Origin: Lolium rigidum
Lineage: Eukaryota; Streptophyta; Magnoliopsida; Poales; Poaceae
DNA: 64,000 nt
Assembly: GCF_022539505.1 (NCBI RefSeq)
Contig: NC_061514.1
Coordinates: 243,958,124 to 244,022,123, forward strand
Direction of reading: 5' to 3'
Within the stretch, counting starts at the first letter, position 1; the number at the start of each line of letters is the position of its first letter. Position numbers and translations under genes: made by a program. Under the pieces are notes generated by a model. That model was not told the origin of the DNA, made no database searches, and saw only the letters and a list, made by a program, of their open reading frames with translations. Below, one piece after another: positions 46,098-57,318 of this stretch.

Positions 46098-46232
46098 GGA
46101 AAGGTAAAAGGCTCTCATACTACGGTCTCGGGTAAAGTATTTTTCTGGCGCCGTTGTGTGTGTGCTCGAAGCTATTTCCTTTAGATCCCGCAATTGCATC
46201 TTGTTGTTTCTTGTTTACACTAGTTTGGCATA

Positions 46233-46969
46233 ATGTACAAGAGTGAGCTTCTTATTCTATTTCCTGATTTAAAACATGGATTGTTTGATGCGAAAATTAA
46301 AAAACCTATGAAATCTTATTTGCATGCTGGTAGTAATATTAGTATGAACGTTTCGAACACCATTGTTGATAATGGTATAGAAAGTTCTAAGCTTGGGGAA
46401 GCTGGTTTTCATGATATTTTTAGTCCCCCAAGCATTGAGGAGAAAATTTTCTTTGATGATACTTTGCCTCCTATTTCGATGATGATAATGATAGTGGACT
46501 TTTGGTGCCACCTACTATGGAGAGTAAATTTTGTTGTGATTATACTATGCCTCTTACACTTGATGAGAATAATAATGATAGCTACTTTGTTGAATTTGCT
46601 CCCACTACAACTAATAAAATTGATTATGCCTATGTGGAGAGTAATAATTTTATGCATGAGACTCATGATAAGAATGCTTTATGTGATAGTTATATTGTTG
46701 AGTTTGCTCATGATGCTACTGAAAGTTATTATGAGAGAGGAAAATATGGTTGTAGAAATTTTCATGTTACTAAAATGCCTCTCTATGTGCTGAAATTTTT
46801 GATGCTACACTTGTTTTATCTTCCTATGCTTGTTACTTTGCTCTTCATGAACTTGTTTATTTACAAGATTCCTATGCATAGGAAGCATGTTAGACTTAAA
46901 TGTGTTTTGAATTTGCCTCTTGATGCTCTCTTTTGCTTCAAATACTATTTCTTGCGAGTGCATCATTAA
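46233..46969 (+). pseudogene. unknown ORF of the gypsy element, copy 1, one frameshift
   Basis: Same protein as the intact frame at 56590-57318. It starts MYKSELLILFPDLKHG, follows the other copy to about residue 80, then shifts frame near 46475 and ends with HLFYLPMLVTLLFMNLF and a C-terminal KYYFL-like end, with a few extra residues. See the intact copy for its features. Confidence 0.75.
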
Positions 46970-49404
46970 AACTCGCTGAGCCCATCTTAATGGCTAAAAA
47001 GAAAGAACTTCTTGGGAGATAACCCATGTGTTATTTTGCTACAGTACTTTTTTTTATATTTGTGTCTTGGAAGTTGTTTACTACTGTAGCAACCTCTCCT
47101 TATCTTAGTTTTGTGTTTTGTTGTGCCAAGTAAAGTCTTTGATAGAAAAGTAAGTACTAGATTTGGATTACTGCGCAGAAACAGATTTCTTTGCTGTCAC
47201 GAATCTGGGTCTAATTCTCTGTAGGTAACTCAGAAAATTATGCCAATTTACGTGAGTGATCCTCGGATATGTACGCAACTTTCATTCAGTTTGAGCATTT
47301 TCATTTGAGCAAGTCTGGTGGCCTAATAAAATCCATCTTTACGGACTGTTCTGTTTTGACAGATTCTGCCTTTTATTTCGCATTGCCTCTTTTGCTATGT
47401 TGGATGAATTTCTTTGATCCATTAATGTCCAGTAGCTTTATGCAATGTCCAGAAGTGTTAAGAATGATTGTGTCACCTCTGAAAACATGTTAATTTTTAT
47501 TGTCCACTAACCCTCTAATGAGTTGTTTCGAGTTTGGTGTGGAGGAAGTTTTCAAGGGTCAAGAGAGGAGGATGATATACTATGATCAAGGAGAGTGAAA
47601 GCTCTAAGCTTGGGGATGCCCCGGTGGTTCATCCCTGCATATATCAAGAAGACTCAAGCGTCTAAGCTTGGGGATGCCCAAGGCATCCCCTTCTTCCTCG
47701 ATAAATTATCAGGTTCCTTCTCTTGAAACTATATTTTTATTCGGTCACATCTTATGTGCTTTACTTGGAGCGTCTGTGTGCTTTTGTTTTTGTTTTTGTT
47801 TGAATAAATTGGATTACATCATGCTTGTTTGGGAGAGAGACACGCTCCGCTGGTTCATATGAACACATGTGTTCTTAGCTCATAATATTCATGGCGAAGT
47901 TTCCTCTTCGTTAAATTGTTATATGGTTGGAATTGGAAAATGATACATGTAGTAATTGCTATAAATGCCTTGGGTAATGTGATACTTGGCAATTGTTGTG
48001 CTCATGTTTAAGCTCTTGCATCATATGCTTTGCACCCATTAATGAAGAAATACATAGAGCATGCTAAAATTTGGTTTGCATAATTGGTCTCTCTAAAGTC
48101 TAGATAATTTCTAGTATTGAGTTTTGAACAACAAGGAAGACGGTGTAGAGTCTTATAATGTTTTCAATATGTCTTTTATGTGAGTTTTGCTGCACCAGTT
48201 CATCCTTGTGTTTGTTTCAAATAAGCCTTGCTAGCCTAAACCTTGTATCGAGAGGGAATACTTCTCATGCATCCAAAATACTTGAGCCAACCACTATGCC
48301 ATTTGTGTCCACCATACCTACCTACTACATGGTATTTCCCGCCATTCCAAAGTAAATTGCTTGAGTGCTACCTTTAAACAATTCAAAATTTATCACCTCT
48401 GATTTGTGTCAATGTTTTATAGCTCATGAGGAAGTATGTGGTGTTTATCTTTCAATCTTGTTGGGCAACTTTCACCAATGGACTAGTGGCTTCATCCGCT
48501 TATCCAATAATTTTGCAAAAAGAGCCGGCAATGGGATTCCCAGTCCCAAATTAATTAACCAAAAATAGACACTCCTCCATGGTATGTGATTGTTGGACGG
48601 CACCCGAAGGATTCGGTTAGCCATGGCTTGTGTAAGCAAAGGTTGGGAGGAGTGTCATCATAATAAAACTAAAATAAAAGGGCACTCCTTCATGGTATGA
48701 GATTGTTGGCAGGCACCCGAGGATTCGGTTAGCCATGGTTTGTGAAAGAAAGGTTGGAAGGAGTGCCATCCAAAAATAAAATAAAATGGGAGCCGCTCTT
48801 TGAAGGTTTGTCTGGCAAGGGGGTTAGAGTACCCGCTACCATTCGTTGACAACAACATACACCTCTCAAAACTTTACTTTTATGCTCTCTTTATGTTTTC
48901 AAAATAAAAGCTCTAGCACAAATATAGCAATCGATGCTTTTCCTCTATGGAGGACCATTCTTTTACTTTTATTGTTGAGTCAGTTCACCTATCTCTCTCC
49001 ACCTCAAGAAGCAAACATTTGTGTGAACTGTGCATTGGTTCTTACATACTTGCATATTGCACTTGTTATATTGCTTTGCATTGACAATTATCCATGAGAT
49101 ATACATGTTATAAGTTGAAAGCAACCGCTGAAACTTAATCTTCCTTTGTGTTGCTTCAATGCCTTTACTTTGATTTATTGCTTTATGAGTTAACTCTTAT
49201 GCAAGACTTATTGATGCTTGTCTTGAAGTGCTATTCATGAAAAGTCTTTGCTTTATGATTCACTTGTTTACTCATGTCATACATATTGTTTTGATCACTC
49301 GCATTCACTACATATGCTTTACAAATAGTATGATCAAGTTTATGATGGCATGTCACTCCGAAATTATCTTTGTTATCGTTTTACTCGCTCGGGACGAGCG
49401 GAAC
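46970..49404 (+). other. non-coding tail of unknown-ORF gypsy copy 1
   Basis: About 2.4 kb, related to 57319-59900 and, inverted, to 16348-18900. It contains two internal copies of the PPT motif (47605-47619, 47663-47677). Around 48570-48830 it has two imperfect copies of a segment with CTCCTTCATGGTATGAGATTG and GGATTCGGTTAGCCATGG. Confidence 0.8.
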
Positions 49405-49419
49405 TAAGCTTGGGGATGC
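49405..49419 (+). promoter_or_regulatory. polypurine tract of unknown-ORF gypsy copy 1
   Basis: TAAGCTTGGGGATGC immediately before the 3' LTR. Confidence 0.82.
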
Positions 49420-51121
49420 TGATACGTCTCCAACGTATCGATAATTTCTTGTGTTCCATGCCACATTATTGATGTTATCTACATGTTATATGCACACTTT
49501 ATGTCATATTCGTGCATTTTCTCGGAACTAACCTATTAACAAGATGCCGAAGTGCCGGTTCTCGTTTTCTGCTGTTTTTGGTTTCAGAAATCCTAGTAAC
49601 GAAATATTCTCGGAATCGGACGAAATCAACGCCCAAGTTCCTATTTTCATCGGAAGCATCCAGAACACCCGGGAAGGACCAGAGGGGAGCCCTGGGGGCC
49701 TCACACCACACCCCGGCGCGGCCAGGGGGGGGGGGCCCCCCTAGGGTGTGGGCCCCCCAGAAGCCCTCCTGCGTCGCGTCTCCGCCTATATAAAGCCCCT
49801 GACCTAAAAACCTCGGGGCGTTCGACGAAAACCACGAAAACCTTCCAGAGCCGCCGCCATCGCGAAGCCAAGATCTGTGGGACAGGAGTCTCCGTTCCGG
49901 CACCTCGCCGGAGCGGGGAAGTGCCCCCGGAAGGCTTCTCCATCGACACCGCTGCCATCTCCACCGCCATCTTCATCACCGCTGCTGCTCCCATGAGGAG
50001 GGAGTAGTTCTCCATCGAGGCTCGGGGCTGTACCGGTAGCTATGTGGTTCATCTCTCTCCTATGTGTTTCAATACAATAATCTCATGAGCTGCCTTACAT
50101 GATTGAGATTCATATGATGATGCTTGTAATCTAGATGTCATTATGCTAGTCAAGTGAGTTTTACTTATGTGATCTCCGGAGACTCCTTGTCCCACGTGTG
50201 TAAAGGTGACGAGTGTGTGCACCGTGTGGGTCTCTTAGGCCATATTTCACAGAATACTTACTCAATGTTGAATGGCATAGTGAGGTGCTTATTTATATCT
50301 CTTTATGATTGCAGCATGTTTGTATCACAATTTATCTATGTGCTACTCTAGTGATTTGTTATTAAAGTAGTTTATTCCTCCTGCATGTGTGCAAAGGTGA
50401 CAGTGCGTGCACCGTGTTAGCACTTGGTTTATGCTATGATCATGATCTCTTGTAGATTGCGAAGTTAACTATTGCTATGATAATATTGATGTGATCTATT
50501 CCTCCTACATATGCATGAAGGTGACAGTGTGCATGCTATGCTAGTACTTGGTTTAGTCTCGTTGATCTATCTTACACTAAAGGTTACTAAAATATGAGCA
50601 TTATTGTGGAGCTTGTTAACTCCGGCATTGAGGGTTCGTGTAATCCTACGCAATGTGTTCATCATCCAACAAAAGTGTAGAGTATGCATTTATCTATTCT
50701 GTTATGTGATCAATGTTGAGAGTGTCCACTAGTGAAAGTGTAATCCCTAGGCCTTGTTCCTAAATACTGCTCGTTGCCGCTTGTTTACTCGTTTTATCGC
50801 GTTACTACTGCTGCGTTACTACCGCTTGTTTATCGTCCCGGGCAAAGCACTTTTCTCGGTGCTTTTGCTACTGCTTATTCATACCACCCGTATTTCACTA
50901 TCTCTTCGCCGAACTAGTGCACCTATTAGGTGTGTTGGGGACACAAGAGACTTCTTGCTTTGTGGTTGCAGGGTTGCATGAGAGGGATATCTTTGACCTC
51001 TTCCTCCCCGAGTTCGATAAACCTTGGGTATCCACTTAAGGGAAACTTGCTGCTGTTCTACAAACCTCTGCTCTTGGAGGCCCAACACTGTCTACAAGAA
51101 TAGAAGCTCCCGTAGACATCA
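49420..51121 (+). repeat. 3' LTR of unknown-ORF gypsy copy 1
   Basis: 1702 bp, TATA box at 49787-49794, inverted repeat at 49701-49752. Differences from the 5' LTR cluster at CAG and CTG: for example CGAG at 50210-50213 against CAG at 45156-45158. Confidence 0.94.
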
Positions 51122-51264
51122 TACAGCAACTAAAGCAAGTGGAGGAAGAAAGAGATGTTGTTTACCTCCTCTATGCATATAAAAGGTATTTGTTAACAAG
51201 GTTGATCAAGTCTTGCCACCAAATAAATTTTACATAGCATATGAAGAAATAAACCTCAAATCAA

Positions 51265-52047
51265 TCATGTTACCTTGAATTGTATTGATATGGATCCAAT
51301 CACAAGAGTTTGATATTCTTCTTTAGGCTCATATATAGGACAATCGATGGTTCCCACTTTGATAGTTCTCACATGAGAAATAGTATTAACTCCGCACGCT
51401 TTTTCAATCCTCTTGGGGAAATAGACGGTGTGTTCCTTATCATCAACATTGAAAGTAACCTTTCCTTTATTGCAATCAATAACAGCCCCTGCGGTGTTTA
51501 GAAAAGGTCTCCCAAGAATAATAGACATATTATCATCTTCAAGCATTTCCAACACAACAAAATCAGTTAATATCAAGCAGTTATTAGTAACTTGAACAGG
51601 AACATCCTCACATATACCAACAGGAATAGCAGTAGATTTATCAGCCATTTGCAAAGATATATCAGTCGGTATCAACTTATCTAAGTAAAGTCTCTTATAA
51701 AGAGAAAAAGGCATAACACTAACACCGGCTCCCAAGTCACATAGAGCAGTTTTAACATAATTATTCTTAATAGAACAAGGAATAGTAGGTATACCTGGGT
51801 CGCCCAACTTCTTTGGAACTTTGCCATTGAAAGAGTAATTAGCAAGCATAGTGGAAATTTCCTCATTAGGGATTTTCCTTTTGTTAGTAACAATATCTTT
51901 CATATACTTTGAATACGGAGGCAATTTAATAGCATCGACCAAAGGGATTTGCAAGAATAAAGGTTTCATCCAATCACAAAATTTATTATAGTGTTCTTCT
52001 TCCTTTGATTTTAGTTTCTTAGCAGGAAAAGGCATTTGCTTTTGCAC
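51265..52047 (-). pseudogene. retroviral-type aspartic protease domain of the Athila-like element
   Basis: A 260-residue open frame on the minus strand. Residues 103-110 read CDLGAGVS, the active-site loop (D-L-G-A, as usual in Athila lineage rather than D-T-G), followed by MPFSLYKRL. ILGRPFLNTAGAVID at about 177-191 forms the flap-side end of the fold. It ends with a stop after SIQFKVT and is not followed by RT, so processing enzymes and gag are present but polymerase is not. It forms one polyprotein with the upstream gag frames. Confidence 0.83.
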
Positions 52048-53818
52048 CCAAGGTTCTCTTTCATTACCATGTTTCTCAGTAATAAAATCTTCTTTAGTAT
52101 ACTTTTTATTTTTAGCATGCTTTTCAGGTTCTTTTTCAACCTCTTCTTTATCAGGAGTATCATTCTTATCATTATCTTTATCATGTTCATTACCACTTTC
52201 GGTTTCAGCATCGAAATAGAAATACTATTAGGATCATTAGCAGGTTCGAGAGGATTCTACAACATTTTTATGTTTCTTCTTCTTTTTCTTAGATGGAGCA
52301 CTAGTTTTAGTTTGTTGAGAATCTTGTTCAATTCTTTTGGGATGCCCTTCGGGATATAGAGGATCCTGGGTAGAGACACCACCTCTAGTTGTTACTTCAT
52401 AAGCATGTTTTTCTTTAGCATTATTTCCTAACAAGTCATTTTGCACTTTAGTGAGTTGATCAATTTGAGTTTGAACCATATGAAAATGTTTAACAAGCAT
52501 CTTAACATCATTGGAGGTTCTCTCCACAATATCATGCAATTCACTAATAGCTTGAGAATTTTCCATTAAATGATTCTCTATTCTCATATTAAAATTTTCT
52601 TGCTTAACAATATAATTATCAAACTCATCTAAGCATTGCGCAGGAGGTTTTGAATACGGAATATCTTCCCTAGTAAAGCGCTGAAGGGAGTTTACCTCAA
52701 TCATTGATGAAGGGGGAATTATCTCACATATATCTTCTATGGGAGGTAGATTCTTCACATCTTCAGATTTAATACCTTTCTCCTTGAGAGACTTCTTGGC
52801 TTACCTCATATCTTCATCATTCAATTTAATTAAACCCCTCTTCTTCACTATTGGCGTTGGAGTTGGTTCAGGCGTATTCCAATCATCATAATTCCGGCCT
52901 ATTTTAGCCAATAATTCTTCAGCGTCGTCTGGAGTTCTTTTCCCGAAAACACAACCAAGCACAACTATCCGGGTATGCCCTAGACTCAATGGTTAGTCCA
53001 CTATAAAATATATCAAGTAAATCATGCTTTTCTAGATCATGGTCGAGCAAAGCTCTAATAAGAGAGCAAAATCTCGCCCAAGCCTCGTGCAATTTCTCTT
53101 CATCTCCCGATCAAAATTATAAACTCTCTCGCAAAGCAGCATGTTGAGCACTAGCAGAAAGTATTTCCGAAAGAAAACAGCAAGCAATTCTTTTGGACTT
53201 TTAATAGAACTAGGTGGCAAACTATTATACCAAGTTTTAGCGTCATCCTTTAATGAGAATGGAAAGATTTTAGCAACAAAGTAAGTACGCTTCTTAACAT
53301 CATCAGAAAACAAGCTACTCAAAGTAGATAACTCAGTCATGTGTTCAATAGCACTTTCTTTTTCAGTACCACAAAAAGGTGTTTTCTCAACAATAGCTAT
53401 ATGAGATAGATCGAGAGAAAAATCATAATCTTTATCCCTAATGTTTATAGGAGATGTGGCAAATTTAGGATCAGGAGACAGTTTATATCTAACAGTATGT
53501 TCTGGCAAGCAACTTTTTAATTTTTCTTGCATCAGTAGTAGCATGGCATTTTTCAATAAAATCATCATCAAGTTCCACATAATCTTCATCAAGATCATCA
53601 CTAGAGTATTCAAGTTCAGGTGAATTAACAGGTGTAGTAACATCAGGAGTTTCAACATTTTCAATTTGTCTAGACCTAGCAATTTTAGCATCTAGAAAAG
53701 TTCCCAATGAACCACTATCATCAAGCACAGCAGAAATATTATCAGTATTATGAGAGTTTTCAGATTCAGCGTAAGTACCAAGCATTTGAAGCATGTGGCG
53801 GTGAAACAAGTTTATCAA
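52048..53818 (-). pseudogene. gag polyprotein of the Athila-like element, frame-broken
   Basis: From 53818 an acidic N-terminal part (SSDDLDEDYVELDDDF), then after a frameshift near 53500 the gag core: SPINIRDKDYDFSLDLSHI, then FPFSLKDDAKTWYNSLPP and ELLAVFFRKYF (Retrotrans_gag). Further frame breaks lie near 53150 and 52980. The spacer frame 52758-52237 is long and polar (VKMLVKHFHMVQTQIDQLTK, likely helical) with a lysine run at its end. No zinc knuckle was seen. Compared with 18921-19598, this copy keeps the N-terminal half of gag. Confidence 0.82.
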
Positions 53819-53977
53819 TCACGGATGGTGAATCAAGAGCAAGCAGAGGTACTCGCAGTTGTACCTTTTCTTGTAGTGGATGGTAATATGGCGACCTTAG
53901 TATCGCGAGGTTTACCCATGATGGAGAATTTGCAGCGAACAATATCAATCCAAGTGAACTTCCAAATAAAGCTATGC

Positions 53978-53995
53978 TCCCCGGCAACGGCGCCA
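53978..53995 (-). promoter_or_regulatory. primer-binding site of the Athila-like element
   Basis: TGGCGCCGTTGCCGGGGA on the minus strand, 11 bases from the LTR end. Confidence 0.82.
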
Positions 53996-54006
53996 TAAAA
54001 TAGTCT

Positions 54007-55404
54007 TGATGACCCACAAGTATAGGGGATCGCAACAGTCTTCGAGGGAAGTATTACCCAATTTATTGATTCGACACAAGGGGAGACAAAGAATACTTGA
54101 AAGCCTTAACAGCGGAGTTGTCAATTCAGCCGCACTGGAAACAGACTTGCTCGCAAGAGTTTATCAGTAGTAACAGTTTTATAGTAGTAGCGATAGTGAA
54201 ATAACGAACAGCAGAGTAACAAAGACAGCAGTAGTGATTTTAGTAAATAGCAGGATTAAAATACCGTAGGCACGGGGACGGATAACGGGCGTTGCATGGA
54301 TGAGAGAAACTCATGTAACAATCATAGCAGGGCATTTGCAGATAATAATAAAACGGTGTCCAAGTACTAATCAATCAATAGGCATGTGTTCCAATTATAG
54401 TCGTACGTGCTCGCAATGAGAAACTTGCACAACATCTATTGTCCTACCAGCCGGTGGCAGCCGGGCCTCAAGGGAAACTACTGGATATTAAGGTACTCCT
54501 TTTAATAGAGTACCGGAGCAAAGCATTAACACTCCGTGAACACATGTGATCCTCACATCGCTACCATCCCCTCCGGTTGTCCCGATTTCGTCACTTCGGG
54601 GCCATTGGTTCCGGACAGCGACATGTGTATACAACTTGCGGAGTAAGACCATAAACAATGAATATCATGATGAAACAATAACATGTTCAGATCTGAGATC
54701 ATGGCACTCGGGCCCTAGTGGCAAGCATTAAGCATAACAAGTTGCAACAATATCATAAAAGTACCATCTACGGACACTAGGCACTATGCCCTAACAATCT
54801 TATGCTATTACATGACCAATCTCATCCAATCCCTACCATCCCCTTCGGCCTACAGCGGGGAAATTACTCACACATGGATGGGGGCAACATTGCTGGTTGA
54901 TGGAGAGGCGTTGGCGGTGATGGCGGTGATGATCTCCTCCAATTCCCCGTCCCGGCGGAGTGCCAGAACGGAGACTTCTGGCTCCCGCGACGGAGTTTCG
55001 CGATGTGGCGGCGTTCTGGAGGGTTTCTGGCGACTTCGACTTCTCCCCCTGCGTTTTTAGGTCGAGGCGAATAAGTAGTCCGAAGGAGGGCGTCGGAGGC
55101 CAGCCGAGGGGGCCACACCACATGGCCGCGCGGGCCCCCCTAGGCCGCGCCGCCATATGGTGTGGGGCCCTCGGGCCTCCACTTCAATTGTCCTTCTGGC
55201 TCCGTCATTATTCTGGGAAAATAGGCCCTTTCGTCAAAATCCCGAGGTTTTTCCCGAAAGTTGGATTTCTGCACAAAAACGAGACACCGGAACAGCTCCA
55301 CCGAAAACAGCGTTAGTCCGTGTTAGTTGCATCCAAAATACACAAATTAGAGGCAAAACAATAGCAAAAGTGTTCGGGAAAGTAGATACGTTTTGGACGT
55401 ATCA
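54007..55404 (-). repeat. 5' LTR of the Athila-like element
   Basis: 1398 bp, on the minus strand TGATACGTCCAAAACGTATC to GGGTCATCA. It carries the GC-rich inverted repeat at 55112-55166 and a TATA-like CTACTTATTCG near 55070. Only one LTR of this element is in the window, so its ends rest on TG...CA, the PBS and the break in the neighbouring LTR at 55405. Confidence 0.85.
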
Positions 55405-56429
55405 AGGAGTCTCTGTTCCGGCACGCCGCCGGGACGGGGAAGTGCCCCCGGAAGGCTTCTCCATCGACACCACCGCCATCTTCATCAACGCTGATGTCTC
55501 CCATGAGGAGGGAGTAGTTCTCCATCGAGGCTCGGGGCTGTACCGGTAGCTATGTGGTTAATCTCTCTCCTATGTACTTCAATACAATGATCTCATGAGC
55601 TGCTTTACATGATTGAGATTCATATGAGTTTTGTATCACAATTCATCTATGTGCTACTCTAGTGATGTTATTAAAGTAGTCTATTCCTCCTGCATGGTGT
55701 AAAGGTGACTAGTGTGTGCACCGTGTGGTTCTTGTCGTAGGCTATGATCATGATCTCTTGTAGATTGTGGAGTTAATTATCATTATGATAGTATTGATGT
55801 GATCTATTCCTCCTTCATAGTGTAATGTGGACGAGTGTGTGCGCTATGTTAGTTCTTGGTTTATTTTGCAATGATCTATTATGCTCTAAGGTTATTTAAA
55901 TATGAACATTGAATTGTGGAGCTTGTTAACTCCGGCATTGAGGGTTCGTGTAATCCTACGCAATGTGTTCATCATCCAACAAAAGAGTGTATGTAGCACA
56001 TATGAGAAAGAGTTATTTATTATGCGATCAATGTTGAGAGTGTCCACTAGTGAAAGTGTAATCCCTAGGCCTTGTTCCTAAATACTGCTATCACTGCTTG
56101 TTTACTGTTTTACTGCGTTACTACTGCTTGTTTACTGTCCTGGGCAAAGCACTTTTCTGGTGCCATTGCCACTACTCATACTTATTTATACCACCTGTAT
56201 ATCACTATCTCTTCGCCGAACTAGTGCACCTATTAGGTGTGTTGGGGACACAAGAGACTTCTTGCTTTGTGGTTGCAGGGTTGCATGAGAGGGATATCTT
56301 TGACCTCTTCCTCCCCGAGTTCGATAAACCTTGGGTGATCCACTTAAGGGAAACTTGCTGCTGTTCTACAAACCTCTGCTCTTGGAGGCCCAACACTGTC
56401 TACAAGAATAGAAGCTCCCGTAGACATCA
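55405..56429 (+). repeat. truncated 5' LTR of unknown-ORF gypsy copy 2
   Basis: 1025 bp, starts AGGAGTCTCTGTTCCGG, which in the full 3' LTR follows GGGGGAC at about 60380, and ends CCCGTAGACATCA. Confidence 0.9.
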
Positions 56430-56439
56430 AGCTATTTTC

Positions 56440-56457
56440 TGGCGCCGTTGCCGGGGA
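56440..56457 (+). promoter_or_regulatory. primer-binding site of unknown-ORF gypsy copy 2
   Basis: TGGCGCCGTTGCCGGGGA, 10 bases after the LTR. Confidence 0.82.
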
Positions 56458-56589
56458 GGAAAGGTAAAAGGTACTCACACTCCGGATCTCGGCTACTAAG
56501 CTATTTTCGTTGTTGTAAGTACTCGAAGCTATTTCCTTTAGATCCTGCAATTGCATCTTTTTGTTTCTTGTTTACACTAGTTTGGCATA

Positions 56590-57318
56590 ATGGACGACAA
56601 TGAGCTTCTTATTCTATTTCCTGATTTAAGACATGGATGGTTTGATGCGAAAATTAAAAAACCTATGGAACCTTATTTGCATGCTGGTAGTAATATTAGT
56701 ATGAACGCTTTGAACACCATTGTTGATAATGATATAGAAAGTTCTAAGCTTGGGGAAGCTGGTTTTCATGATCTTTTTAGTCCCCCAAGCATTGAGGAGA
56801 AAATTTTCTTTGATGATACTCTGCCTCCTATTTATGATGATTATAATGATAGTGGTCTTTTGGTGCCACCTACTATGGAGAGTAAATTTTGTTGTGATTA
56901 TACTATGCCTCCTATATTTGATGATGAGAATAATAATGATAGCTACTTTGTTGAATTTGCTCCTACTACAATTAATAAGAATAATTATGCTTATGTGGAG
57001 AGTAATAATTTTATGCATGAGACTCATGATAAGAATGTTTCATTTGATAGTTATATTGTTGAGTTTGCTCATGATGCTACTGGATATTATTATGAGAGAG
57101 GAAAATATGGTTGTAGAAATTTTCATGTTACTAAAACACCTCTCTATATGCTGAAATTTTTGAAGCTACACTTGTTTTATCTTCCTATGCTTGTTACTTT
57201 GCTCTTCATGAACTTGTTTATTTACAAGATTCCTATGCATAGGAAGCATGTTAGACTTAAATTTGTTTTGAATTTGCCTCTTGATGCTCTCTTTTGCTTC
57301 AACTACTATTTCTTGTGA
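56590..57318 (+). CDS. protein of unknown function of a non-autonomous gypsy element
   Basis: An intact 242-residue frame starting 133 bases after the PBS, the normal place for gag, but without any gag, zinc-knuckle or protease motif. It starts MDDNELLILFPDLRHGWFDA. The centre is acidic and repetitive: PPIYDD at 79-84 and PPIFDD at 107-112; DSYFVEFA at 117-124 and DSYIVEFA at 153-160. Residues about 186-213 (LKLHLFYLPMLVTLLFMNLF) form a probable membrane helix, followed by a basic stretch (HRKHVRLK) and a second hydrophobic end (225-242). Copy 1 is the same protein with one frameshift. Function unknown; possibilities are a degenerate gag substitute or a membrane protein. Confidence 0.65.
   Translation: MDDNELLILFPDLRHGWFDAKIKKPMEPYLHAGSNISMNALNTIVDNDIESSKLGEAGFHDLFSPPSIEEKIFFDDTLPPIYDDYNDSGLLVPPTMESKFCCDYTMPPIFDDENNNDSYFVEFAPTTINKNNYAYVESNNFMHETHDKNVSFDSYIVEFAHDATGYYYERGKYGCRNFHVTKTPLYMLKFLKLHLFYLPMLVTLLFMNLFIYKIPMHRKHVRLKFVLNLPLDALFCFNYYFL

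Larger units (their letters stand above)
44373..51121 (+). mobile_element. complete non-autonomous gypsy with unknown ORF, copy 1
   Basis: 6749 bp, TSD TACAG at 44368-44372 and 51122-51126. LTRs 44373-46068 and 49420-51121, PBS from 46081, ORF remains 46233-46969, long non-coding tail, PPT at 49405-49419. LTRs begin TGATACGTCTCCAACGTATCG and end CCCGTAGACATCA. No gag, protease, RT or integrase seen, so it must be mobilised in trans. It is inserted in the Athila-like element. Confidence 0.95.
43617..55404 (-). mobile_element. Athila-like gypsy with gag and protease, interrupted by another gypsy
   Basis: Minus-strand element. 5' LTR 55404-54007, PBS 53995-53978, gag and protease 53818-51265, non-coding 51264-51122 continuing at 44372, and the start of a further frame at 43726 that runs into the gap. 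The 44373-51121 gypsy is nested inside it, with clear TSD. No RT or integrase is visible. The 3' LTR would lie in the gap. Inserted in the LTR of the gypsy at 55405. Confidence 0.85.

Noticed and set aside
56626..57027. Antisense frame of 133 residues opposite the unknown gypsy ORF
   Set aside because: Ile-rich shadow of the sense frame, which is the one preserved in start and length in both copies.
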